Positions 4,562 through 11,120 of a stretch of DNA of 11,120 bases are shown one piece after another (positions within the stretch are counted from its first letter, which is position 1; the number at the start of each line of letters is the position of its first letter). A program made the translations under genes and the position numbers. Source of the stretch: an uncultured Mycoplasmatota bacterium (GTDB taxonomy: Bacteria; Bacillota_I; Bacilli_A; RF39; UBA660); NCBI GenBank assembly GCA_900552975.1, contig UWSL01000039.1:1-11120 (forward strand), in the 5' to 3' direction. The notes under the pieces were generated by a model. The model saw only the letters and a program-made list of their open reading frames with translations, had not been told where the DNA came from and did no database searches.

Positions 4562-6850
4562 ATGAATATAGAAGAATTTTTGATTGAAGCTCGAGTTAAA
4601 ATAGCGAGAAAAAGGAAGAAAAAAGATGCATTAGAAGAAATATTATTAAAATCAACTAAACCAGAAAAAATAGTTGATCATTTATCTCCTTATGAATTAC
4701 AAGAATTAAGTAAAGATGTTTTGAAAAGAAAAGTTGATGGATATCGAAATCTTTATGACTATATCACAAAAAAACATAAGCATCCATTTTATTATAAGAA
4801 ATGCGATGCTGGTGATATTGAATTAGGGCAAATTTTAATAGATAATATGGGTATTTTTACAGAAGGTTATCTAACGGATGAAGTCCTTTTATCAACAATG
4901 CCAAATGGCCAAATGGCACTTGATGTAGCGCTAAAAAAGATTTTTTTCTTTGAGCCTAAAGTAACAACAATAGCCTTAGCAAAAGAATTAATAAAAAGAA
5001 ACAAATATGATTTGTTAAAAAATGTAGATGGTACTATTTTAAAAGAGGAAATTTTTCCTAATAAAACTTTGTTTGAAGATATGATTGAACATAAGGTTAT
5101 TCCCAATATAAATTACGTAACAATAGATAAACGTGGCAATTTTGGTATTGATGGAAATATTTTATTTGAAAACATAAAAGATGATAAAAGAGTTATTGAC
5201 TATTTATTAGAAAGTGATTTGAATGTATCTTTTAATACTTCTTTTATGCCTAAGGATATGCAACTAAATATTGCAAAGGCTTGTATTGAGCATGAAAAAT
5301 ATGAACCAATTAAAATTGGATATGAGAATTTTTTTACACAAAAAATAAAATTTAGTAATGGTCATGAGATTTCAATTTTTCGAAAGCTAATAATTAATAA
5401 TGTTGAGCCTTTAATTATTGATGAAATAAAGGACACCGATATTATTGAGACATATCTTTTTTCAAAAGAAAATACAAATACACTTTTGTTGATAGACAAG
5501 TGTTCCGTTGAAACTTTGACGAGTACTGTTTCTAATACCAGCTCTACAGTATTAGACTGGATTATCTTTTTAGAATTTGAAAAAATTCATAATAAAAAAG
5601 AGGATTTTTTGACGATTGGAACAAATAATTTATCATTGATAATTAAAACTTTATATGTTAAAAACAAATTGAATAGTAAGGTAGCTCTTATTTTAGCAAA
5701 AAATGGTTTATTCTTTAGTCCAATAGATAATACAAAAAATATTGGAGTTGATAAAGATGAAGAAATACAAAAATATATTTTTAAGGAAGTAAGAATACCT
5801 ACGCAAAAGGAACATCAAGAATTAATTGATAGGTTTAGAATGGTTTATGGTGATGATGAAAGTAATCCTGAAATTATTGAAGATATAATTTCGTCTTTTA
5901 ATGAAACAGTTTTGATAAATGAAGAAGAAACAATAAGAGATATGGAAGCTTTGATAACTTATAAAGAAGAGAATAAAAAATTTCGAATAATTTATGATCC
6001 AAGTTCTGGTTCTTCGTTTTTAGCAGCTAGAGATGCTATTACGTCGGAAGGAAAAATAAAAATAGATAAAGTACACGACATATATTCTTTAACTCATGAA
6101 TGGGGACATTTAATACATGAAACTTATGCTGAACAAAAAACACCTGATAATATTAAAGAGTTAATTCCTTATGATTATTCTTTTGGTTGGCAAAATGAAC
6201 AAGAAGTACATAATTTGTTTAAAAAGGTAGATGAAGAAGCACAAGAATTATTTCAAAAAGATAAAATTTATCAAGAATTTACTAATTTTATTAATCAGCA
6301 AAAAGGCAGTATTGAATTATATAAAGATGAAATTAGAGCTGAATATAAAGATTTAATTGGAACTGATAAAATTTTAATTGAAGCATTAAAAGATGAAACA
6401 ATGAGTATTCATGTCAAACATTCTTTAGTACAAGCTTTAAATGATAAAGCAAAAGAAAATTTTTTAGCTAACGAATATATTGAAAAATATGTAGAAGAAC
6501 GTTTGAAAGCAGAATTTGAGAAATTTGCTAAAATAAGTTATGAAAAAAACAATTCAGAATTTTTGTGTTATGAAAATTTTATTGATGCTTATTACGGAGG
6601 TGCTTTAGGTGATGCTAGTGGACACTATAACACTAATGTACCAATTTGTACGCATGATATGGAATATTTTTTGAGCAATCCTGATAGACAATTTGCGGAA
6701 ATGTTTGCTAACTTCGTGGAATTAAAAAAAGCAAGAATTGGTTCCAAGTATATAGAAAAATTAAAAGAAAAGACTTCGCCAGAGCTTATTTCAGCAATCG
6801 AAATTTATTATAAAAATTTAGGACGAGAAAAGAAGCATGAAATAAAATAA
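4562..6850 (+). CDS. Zinc metallopeptidase, lethal factor-like C-terminal domain
   Basis: This 762-residue protein has two parts. Residues ~1-410 are helical and contain degenerate repeats of about 100 residues: KELIKRNKYDLLKN...LFEDMIEHKVIPN (~141-182) resembles KACIEHEKYEPIKI...IFRKLIINNVEPL (~239-284). These are reminiscent of ankyrin-type units. Residues ~415-755 form a zincin domain: HEWGH at 512-516 supplies two zinc-binding His and the catalytic Glu513, and QFAEMFANF places a likely third ligand at Glu713. The motif spacing and the 'FAE-x-F' helix resemble anthrax lethal factor (HEFGH ... FFAEAF, peptidase family M34/ATLF). GGALGDASGHYN near 679-690 fits the substrate-side segment seen in related zincins. 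No signal peptide is seen. AAGGAG (4543-4548) lies rather far upstream, so coupling to the 59-aa gene probably helps translation. Substrate unknown; a toxin or effector role is inferred. Confidence 0.7.
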   Translation: MNIEEFLIEARVKIARKRKKKDALEEILLKSTKPEKIVDHLSPYELQELSKDVLKRKVDGYRNLYDYITKKHKHPFYYKKCDAGDIELGQILIDNMGIFTEGYLTDEVLLSTMPNGQMALDVALKKIFFFEPKVTTIALAKELIKRNKYDLLKNVDGTILKEEIFPNKTLFEDMIEHKVIPNINYVTIDKRGNFGIDGNILFENIKDDKRVIDYLLESDLNVSFNTSFMPKDMQLNIAKACIEHEKYEPIKIGYENFFTQKIKFSNGHEISIFRKLIINNVEPLIIDEIKDTDIIETYLFSKENTNTLLLIDKCSVETLTSTVSNTSSTVLDWIIFLEFEKIHNKKEDFLTIGTNNLSLIIKTLYVKNKLNSKVALILAKNGLFFSPIDNTKNIGVDKDEEIQKYIFKEVRIPTQKEHQELIDRFRMVYGDDESNPEIIEDIISSFNETVLINEEETIRDMEALITYKEENKKFRIIYDPSSGSSFLAARDAITSEGKIKIDKVHDIYSLTHEWGHLIHETYAEQKTPDNIKELIPYDYSFGWQNEQEVHNLFKKVDEEAQELFQKDKIYQEFTNFINQQKGSIELYKDEIRAEYKDLIGTDKILIEALKDETMSIHVKHSLVQALNDKAKENFLANEYIEKYVEERLKAEFEKFAKISYEKNNSEFLCYENFIDAYYGGALGDASGHYNTNVPICTHDMEYFLSNPDRQFAEMFANFVELKKARIGSKYIEKLKEKTSPELISAIEIYYKNLGREKKHEIK

Positions 6851-6870
6851 ATCAGTAAAATCAATTAAAT

Positions 6871-6906
6871 AAAACAGACATTAGATTATCTTAATGTCTG
6901 TTTTTA
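6871..6906. terminator. Bidirectional terminator between convergent units
   Basis: AAAACAGACATTA (6871-6883) pairs with TAATGTCTGTTTT (6892-6904) around an 8-base loop and is followed by T. On the minus strand the arm ends in GTCTGTTTTATTT, so it can also terminate the convergent 6951-8815 unit. Confidence 0.85.
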
Positions 6907-6950
6907 AATAAACTTTAATATTGTAATGCTTTTAATCCTAATTTAATATT

Positions 6951-7778
6951 TTAAAAATTACCAATTAAAACTTTTCCATTTGTATCACAAATATAACAAT
7001 TTGGGAAAGTATGATGAATATGATTTAAAATTTGCGTATTACTTTTTATTTCATCATTAACTAGAATTCCTTCTATCATTTCAGAGGGAACGCCAAAAAG
7101 AATGCCTTTTTCTCGACCTGTTTCATGTATATCAAATTGACCATCAATATACTTTTCTATGTACCATTTTGGTAGTATTTCTTCTAATATTGTTCTATCC
7201 AAATTTTTATTAAAAATATCATTTTTTAATATATCATTCTTTTTTTCAGAATCGTTATCAATGATAAATGCGATAGTACTATTTTTAAAGTACTTATTTG
7301 GAATGAAGCGTTGTTCTTGATTTTGATAAATCACATAATCTCTATAAGAAGATAATGCTTGTATTTTTGTTCCAATATCATTAATAGAAGACATTATTTG
7401 ATATTTTGTAGTTCCATCCATATTATTAACTTCAATCGTAACTCCTGCTCTTGTATCAATAAATTCTTTTAAAGTCATTTCATTTTCTACATTCCAAAAT
7501 TCTACGATAAATGGCTTTTTTTTAATAATTCTTTTTTTTAAATAAAATTCTGAAGCAACTAAACCATGCTTTTTAATAATTGACATATTTTCTGGTTCAA
7601 TTCTTGAACCATGTATTAAATTAGTAGTACTTAATTGTACTTCTTCTCCAACTTTATATAATTTAGTATTATTTTCATGATACTTAAAAAAATTATCAAT
7701 CTGCTTATAAAATAATTCTTTTGTAGCAATGTTTTTAAACTCTTTTTCAATGATTTTTTTTATCTTTTCTCTATCCAT
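6951..7778 (-). CDS. Unrecognised protein, weak ADP-ribosyltransferase-like motif
   Basis: This 275-residue soluble protein has no signal peptide. The N-terminal ~50 residues are helical. LIHGSRIEPENMSIIKKHGL (54-73) resembles the first motif of PARP/ART-fold enzymes, in which HG[ST] is followed by an 'i...GL' turn, and IVEFWNV and GVTIEV fit the strands after it. The C-terminal KGILFGVPSEMIEGILV (224-240), with Glu233 and Glu236, could hold the late acidic motif. The match is by eye only and the middle catalytic motif is not clear. The start is supported by AAGGA about 8 bases before the ATG. The gene lies 41 bp after the transglutaminase-like gene on the same strand and probably shares its transcript. 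Other possibilities include any small alpha/beta effector. Confidence 0.5.
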   Translation of the reverse strand: MDREKIKKIIEKEFKNIATKELFYKQIDNFFKYHENNTKLYKVGEEVQLSTTNLIHGSRIEPENMSIIKKHGLVASEFYLKKRIIKKKPFIVEFWNVENEMTLKEFIDTRAGVTIEVNNMDGTTKYQIMSSINDIGTKIQALSSYRDYVIYQNQEQRFIPNKYFKNSTIAFIIDNDSEKKNDILKNDIFNKNLDRTILEEILPKWYIEKYIDGQFDIHETGREKGILFGVPSEMIEGILVNDEIKSNTQILNHIHHTFPNCYICDTNGKVLIGNF

Positions 7779-7819
7779 TTTTATTTCCTTCTTATAATCT
7801 TTGCTAGTTACTAAATATA

Positions 7820-8815
7820 TTAAAGTCTTCTAGCTTTATTTTCATGTAACTGGTTTGAAATACTATCTTCCTGACCTTCAAGCATTAAATCACTATTTTT
7901 TTGAAATACTAAATCATTTTTACGATATATTAAATTTTCTTCATCTGGTATTTCTATTTTTTTATTACCTAAAATTACATCAACCAAATCTTTTTCTGTA
8001 AAGTCTTCTCCTAGTTTGTAATTTACATAACCTTCTTTACCGTTCACATTATCGTGAAGCATCCACTGATTATTATCATAGACGAAATTATAATTATGAC
8101 CTTCATTTTTTAAATAACCCACGGCCATAATAGTCTGATAACCAAGAAAAGATGATAAATTTTGATAAAGCATAGCATGTTCGGTACACATATTAATTGA
8201 TCCTGTCCCTTTTAGTTCATCTAAAGGTAATTCTCGGTCTCCTTCTTGAGTAATTGATTGATATACTTCGTTAAATAATTTTAATTCTTGATTTTTCTGA
8301 ATATCTTCTAGGGTTATTGAATTATAAAAATTATATATATCAGCAAAAGAATCCATACTTTTAATATATTTCTTTGCTGATAAATATTCAGAAATAAACG
8401 TCTGTAATTCTTCTCTTAATTCAGTTCTACTCCATCCAGCTTCTTTATACATATCAATTATGTCACTATATTGATTTTCGGCAGCCAAGAAAAATTTTTT
8501 TGTATATCCTATTGGATAACTATGTTTTATTTCTTTACCATTTTCCATATACTTTTTAAGAGCTAATACAAAATCTTCGTATATTTTATTACTTCCCGAA
8601 ATTAAGTATCCCATATTTAAATTTTCAGTATTACCAACTTTTTGATTTGATGGGATAAATCCTTCCCATAATATTACTTGATGAAAACTTTGAGTTACTA
8701 AATGAACTTTATTTGATTGATATTCTTCACTATTCAAATAAGCTAGTCTATCACTAACAATTTTTTTTATATCTTTTCCACTTTTTATTTCTTTAATTAG
8801 TTCTTCTACATACAT
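7820..8815 (-). CDS. Transglutaminase-like superfamily protein
   Basis: This 331-residue protein has a helical N-terminal region (~1-200) and a transglutaminase-like core. INMCTEHAMLYQNLSSFLGY (207-226) carries the nucleophile Cys210 at the head of a helix. GHNYNFVY (239-246) supplies His240, and WMLHDNVN (251-258) supplies Asp255, giving the Cys-His-Asp order and spacing of this superfamily. Members include protein cross-linkers, deamidases and cysteine peptidases; which reaction applies cannot be told. No signal peptide is present. AAAGGAG lies about 8 bases before the ATG. It is the first gene of a two-gene minus-strand unit with 6951-7778 and converges on the metallopeptidase unit. The tail after ~290 is charged and probably disordered. 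The neighbourhood suggests a protein-modifying effector, which is inference. Confidence 0.65.
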   Translation of the reverse strand: MYVEELIKEIKSGKDIKKIVSDRLAYLNSEEYQSNKVHLVTQSFHQVILWEGFIPSNQKVGNTENLNMGYLISGSNKIYEDFVLALKKYMENGKEIKHSYPIGYTKKFFLAAENQYSDIIDMYKEAGWSRTELREELQTFISEYLSAKKYIKSMDSFADIYNFYNSITLEDIQKNQELKLFNEVYQSITQEGDRELPLDELKGTGSINMCTEHAMLYQNLSSFLGYQTIMAVGYLKNEGHNYNFVYDNNQWMLHDNVNGKEGYVNYKLGEDFTEKDLVDVILGNKKIEIPDEENLIYRKNDLVFQKNSDLMLEGQEDSISNQLHENKARRL

Positions 8816-8900
8816 AATAAATCTCCTTTATTATAAGGATACTATGTAATAAATTATTATTCAACAAATATATATTTTTTTAACTAGTAATATATGTTAC

Positions 8901-8930
8901 AAAAAAATGCAAGGTCAATCTTGCATTTTA
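8901..8930 (-). terminator. Terminator of the flavodoxin-to-hydrolase operon
   Basis: On the minus strand AAAATGCAAG (8929-8920) pairs with CTTGCATTTT (8913-8904) around a 6-base loop and is followed by more T. It lies about 58 bases after the stop of the 8988 gene. A second ATGCAAAGG copy just upstream (8945-8933) could form an alternative pairing with the same 3' arm. Confidence 0.8.
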
Positions 8931-8987
8931 TCCTTTGCATTTTTTCTTGTAATATATTTTTATTATGACATAGATGTAAAGCTTACT

Positions 8988-9830
8988 TTAAATACCGATT
9001 TCCATCCCATCATATGCTATTTTATAACCATTTTCTTCAGCACGTGCTTCGATTTTTTCATGATAAGCCATTCCATCGTGTGATATATGGGTTCCATATA
9101 TTTGAGTACTTTCATCTATTATTCCTAGATCTTTCATTTTATTTATTTGTTCTATAAATAGTTTTTCATTTAAATGAGAAAATGAATAGTCAGCATTCCC
9201 AAAAGTATGATCCATTATAACGACATTTAATTTATAGCCTTTTAATTCATCTAAAGCTTTTGTGGTTAAAGCTGGGGTATCAGTTGCATAAAAGATACTC
9301 TTACCATTTTCTGTTATTATAAATAAAAGAGAACCATGTTTAACATCGTGAAGTGTTTCAATTGCTTTAACTTTATAATTTCCTATAGAAACTATTTCTC
9401 CAGCTCTAATTTCATTACTATGAATTTTTAGTTTATTTGCTCCTTCTTCCGATATTAAATCGGCTTTTTCATATTGTGAAACCATATTACTCATAATTTT
9501 TAGACATTCTGGATGTGCGTATATTTCTAGTTTATTATGTTTTTCCATGGCCATATAAGGCATTCTTGTTGTCAGAAGTCCGGCATCATAGTGATCAGCA
9601 TGTATATGCGTTTGTAATAAATATTTTATTTTTCCCATATCTTTATCATACATCATCATAGCTGTTTGTGTATCAGGTCCTAAGTCGATTATCAAATCAT
9701 CATTTACTAACATTGAGGCCCTTTTACGAATACTCTTTCCTTTATGAAGTCTTGCCTCTTTACAATTATCGCAATTACAAAAAGTAAGTGGATAACCTAT
9801 TGCGGCTGTACCAAGCATTGTTATTTTCAT
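8988..9830 (-). CDS. PhnP-like metallo-beta-lactamase-fold hydrolase
   Basis: The 280-residue product has the binuclear metal site of the metallo-beta-lactamase fold: THIHADH with His-x-His-x-Asp-His near residues 75-80, then a His in ETLHD, the bridging Asp in YATDT and a late His in GTHISHDG. An N-terminal FCNCDNC cluster followed by a basic RKRAS segment matches the structural zinc region of PhnP/PqqB-type enzymes. PhnP is a cyclic phosphodiesterase of phosphonate breakdown, but no phn genes are present here, so the substrate is open. ATG 9830 is chosen over GTG 9839 because AGGTGA sits 5-6 bases before it; that site overlaps the TAG of the upstream cupin gene, so translation is coupled. 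It is the last gene of the operon. Confidence 0.8.
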   Translation of the reverse strand: MKITMLGTAAIGYPLTFCNCDNCKEARLHKGKSIRKRASMLVNDDLIIDLGPDTQTAMMMYDKDMGKIKYLLQTHIHADHYDAGLLTTRMPYMAMEKHNKLEIYAHPECLKIMSNMVSQYEKADLISEEGANKLKIHSNEIRAGEIVSIGNYKVKAIETLHDVKHGSLLFIITENGKSIFYATDTPALTTKALDELKGYKLNVVIMDHTFGNADYSFSHLNEKLFIEQINKMKDLGIIDESTQIYGTHISHDGMAYHEKIEARAEENGYKIAYDGMEIGI

Positions 9831-9839
9831 AATTTTCAC

Positions 9840-10268
9840 CTAATCTAAGCTATTATAAACTTCATCAATAACAGGTTCACACCATTCGTTAGAGGTGTTT
9901 TCACCTGGCACTTCTAAGGCTAAGTGACTGAACCAAGAATCTTTTTTAGCTCCATGCCAATGTTTGATATTTACTGGGATTGTTATTACCATACCAGGAG
10001 TAAGACTTACTGCTTCTTTACCTTCTTCTTGATACCAGCCATTACCAGCTGTACAAATTAAGATTTGGCCACCACCATTAGTTGCGTGATGAATATGCAA
10101 ATTATTACGACACCCCGGTTCAAATGTAACATTAGCAATAAATAAATTAGTTTTATTCATATCAGTAAGTGGATTTAAGTAACTATTTCCTATAAAATAT
10201 TTAGCAAAATTAACATTAGGTTCAACTAAACCAAAAACATTTATTTTATCAAATTCTTCTTTATTCAT
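9840..10268 (-). CDS. Small cupin-domain protein
   Basis: This single-domain cupin has 142 residues from the ATG at 10268. Motif 1 is seen in GCRNNLHIHHATNGGGQILI, with the His-x-His metal ligands; Gln stands where many cupins have Glu. Motif 2 is GMVITIPVNIKHWHG, with the last His ligand. The family includes dioxygenases, isomerases and sensor proteins, and cupins of this type often sit beside or fused to carboxymuconolactone-decarboxylase domains, as here. ATG 10268 is preferred to ATG 10274 because AAGGAGG is only 3 bases from the latter and 9 from the former. Its start overlaps the end of the upstream decarboxylase-like gene by 8 bases, and its TAG overlaps the ribosome site of the next gene. 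Confidence 0.8.
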   Translation of the reverse strand: MNKEEFDKINVFGLVEPNVNFAKYFIGNSYLNPLTDMNKTNLFIANVTFEPGCRNNLHIHHATNGGGQILICTAGNGWYQEEGKEAVSLTPGMVITIPVNIKHWHGAKKDSWFSHLALEVPGENTSNEWCEPVIDEVYNSLD

Positions 10269-10581
10269 TTTCATAAACCTCCTTATCTAAGTTGAAAACG
10301 GCCCAACTTTTTGGCCAGCCAACATAAAAAGCTGTATGAGTTATAATACCGGCCATTTCTTCTTTGGTAACACCATTTTTCTTCGCATTTTCTAAATGAT
10401 ATTTTAAAGAATTATCAGTAATTCCACTCGACATAAGGGCAACAACTGTTATTATGTATCTTGTTTTAAGATCAAAAGCATTATCATTCCAATTTTCACC
10501 AAATAAAATATCATCATTGTAATGGGCAAAAGCTGGTGCGAAGTCACCTAAAGCATCATGACCCGCTGTTTGTTTAATCAT
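10261..10581 (-). CDS. Carboxymuconolactone-decarboxylase family protein
   Basis: At 106 residues it is close to the usual length of single-domain CMD proteins. Family landmarks are an N-terminal GDFAPAFAHYNDDILFGE, the TRYIITVVALMSSG helix, LKYHLENAKKNGVTKEEM and the C-terminal IITHTAFYVGWPKSW. There is no CxxC, so it is not a peroxidase of the AhpD type and is nearer gamma-carboxymuconolactone decarboxylases. Many such proteins in gut bacteria have unknown substrates and pair with cupins and flavodoxins. A purine-rich AAAAAGG precedes the ATG. It lies 14 bases after the flavodoxin gene and overlaps the cupin start. Confidence 0.85.
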   Translation of the reverse strand: MIKQTAGHDALGDFAPAFAHYNDDILFGENWNDNAFDLKTRYIITVVALMSSGITDNSLKYHLENAKKNGVTKEEMAGIITHTAFYVGWPKSWAVFNLDKEVYENE

Positions 10582-10595
10582 TTTTTTCCTTTTTT

Positions 10596-11066
10596 CTAAT
10601 TAGCAAACCAATCTAAAATGGCTTGTTCTTCAATATTCATATCTAATCTTTTGCCTGAGACAAAGTTAAGATTAGGATATTTTTGACGTAAGCTTTCAAT
10701 ACTTCCATCAACGGTGGAACCCCCTGATGTTACATAAACATAAACTTGCTTATTACTTAACTCATTCTCCTCAATAAAAGTGTCAATAATTGTTGGTTCT
10801 TTATACCACCAAACAGGAAATCCAATAACAACATTTTGGTATTCTGTAATGTTTACTACTTTATTTTTGATAGCAGGACGTGATGTTTCATCGGCCATTT
10901 CAATAGATGATCTACTTTGTTTATTAGTCCAATCTAAGTCTTCACTTGTATATTTATTAACTGGTTCAATCGCAAATAAATCAGCATTAATTATTGAGGC
11001 TATTTTTTCAGCAACTTCTTTAGTAGTACCAGTTGCAGAAAAATAACACACTAAATTTTTATTCAT
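10596..11066 (-). CDS. Flavodoxin
   Basis: This 156-residue flavodoxin-fold protein resembles the flavodoxin_4 type. The FMN phosphate loop is YFSATGTTKEVA (8-19), and the aromatic isoalloxazine-binding loop is GFPVWWYKEP (82-91). A third cofactor loop is TSGGSTVDGS (113-122). It would carry electrons in the cytoplasm using FMN. It is the first gene of a four-gene minus-strand operon and may supply reducing power to, or be co-induced with, the enzymes downstream. AAGAAGGGAAGA precedes the ATG. Only 54 bases of upstream sequence are in the window, all A/T, and no promoter can be assigned. An opposite-strand reading within it is a shadow. Confidence 0.88.
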   Translation of the reverse strand: MNKNLVCYFSATGTTKEVAEKIASIINADLFAIEPVNKYTSEDLDWTNKQSRSSIEMADETSRPAIKNKVVNITEYQNVVIGFPVWWYKEPTIIDTFIEENELSNKQVYVYVTSGGSTVDGSIESLRQKYPNLNFVSGKRLDMNIEEQAILDWFAN

Positions 11067-11120
11067 TTTTTATTCTTCCCTTCTTTATTATTATTTTAAT
11101 TTTTTATAATTTATTATTTT

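Noticed and set aside
4867..5106. A 79-codon open frame on the minus strand inside the metallopeptidase gene
   Set aside because: It lies wholly within a well-supported gene, has no ribosome site and encodes low-complexity residues; it is a shadow.
8821..8880. TATAAT at 8834-8829 (minus) as promoter of the transglutaminase-like gene
   Set aside because: It directly abuts the AAAGGAG ribosome site, so transcription would start inside or after that site; no better promoter with a good -35 was found.
10780..11046. An 88-codon open frame on the plus strand opposite the flavodoxin gene
   Set aside because: It is the complement of a clear flavodoxin and has no family features or ribosome site of its own.

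Overview
The window is about 11.1 kb of very AT-rich bacterial DNA with Bacillota-type signals: AGGAGG-like ribosome sites, TTGACA/TATAAT promoters (some with a TGn extension) and hairpin/T-run terminators. WxL-like and DUF11-like surface proteins, a TspO homologue and an Fst-like toxin locus suggest a host-associated member of Bacilli, possibly gut and near the Erysipelotrichales/RF39/Mollicutes side. That placement is inference. Every intact gene ends in TAA or TAG, every Trp codon in intact genes is TGG, and in-frame TGA occurs only inside two surface-protein genes.

Layout. (1) 35-384: a compact type I toxin-antitoxin-like locus. It encodes a 37-aa single-span peptide, with its ribosome site in a leader hairpin, and a convergent promoter for a ~90-nt antisense RNA that shares a bidirectional terminator. 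The track-free reading of this short peptide rests on its own start, ribosome site and stop. (2) 429-881: TspO/MBR membrane protein. (3) 878-2309: gene debris, namely the 3' end of a GNAT acetyltransferase gene (minus strand) abutting the C-terminal part of a large surface protein (plus strand) that carries an in-frame TGA. (4) 2472-2864: a 130-codon DUF11-like gene (minus strand), also with one in-frame TGA. (5) 2934-4261: two tandem paralogues of an unrecognised family, each with its own extended -10 promoter. (6) 4381-6850: a 59-aa small gene followed one base later by a 762-aa HEWGH zinc metallopeptidase resembling the anthrax lethal factor-type catalytic domain. (7) 6951-8815: a two-gene minus-strand unit with a transglutaminase-like cysteine enzyme and a protein with a weak ADP-ribosyltransferase-like motif. 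(8) 8988-11066: a tight minus-strand operon of flavodoxin, carboxymuconolactone-decarboxylase-like protein, cupin and a PhnP-like metallo-beta-lactamase-fold hydrolase.

How the parts may work together. Region 8 reads as a small redox or electrophile-handling metabolic operon. Regions 5-7 look like accessory cargo. Three neighbouring genes carry folds common among protein-modifying toxins or effectors (zincin, transglutaminase-like, possible ART), but none has a recognisable Sec signal peptide, so export and targets are unknown. Region 1 is the best-supported regulatory system in the window. Regions 3 and 4 look like a turnover site for surface-protein genes.
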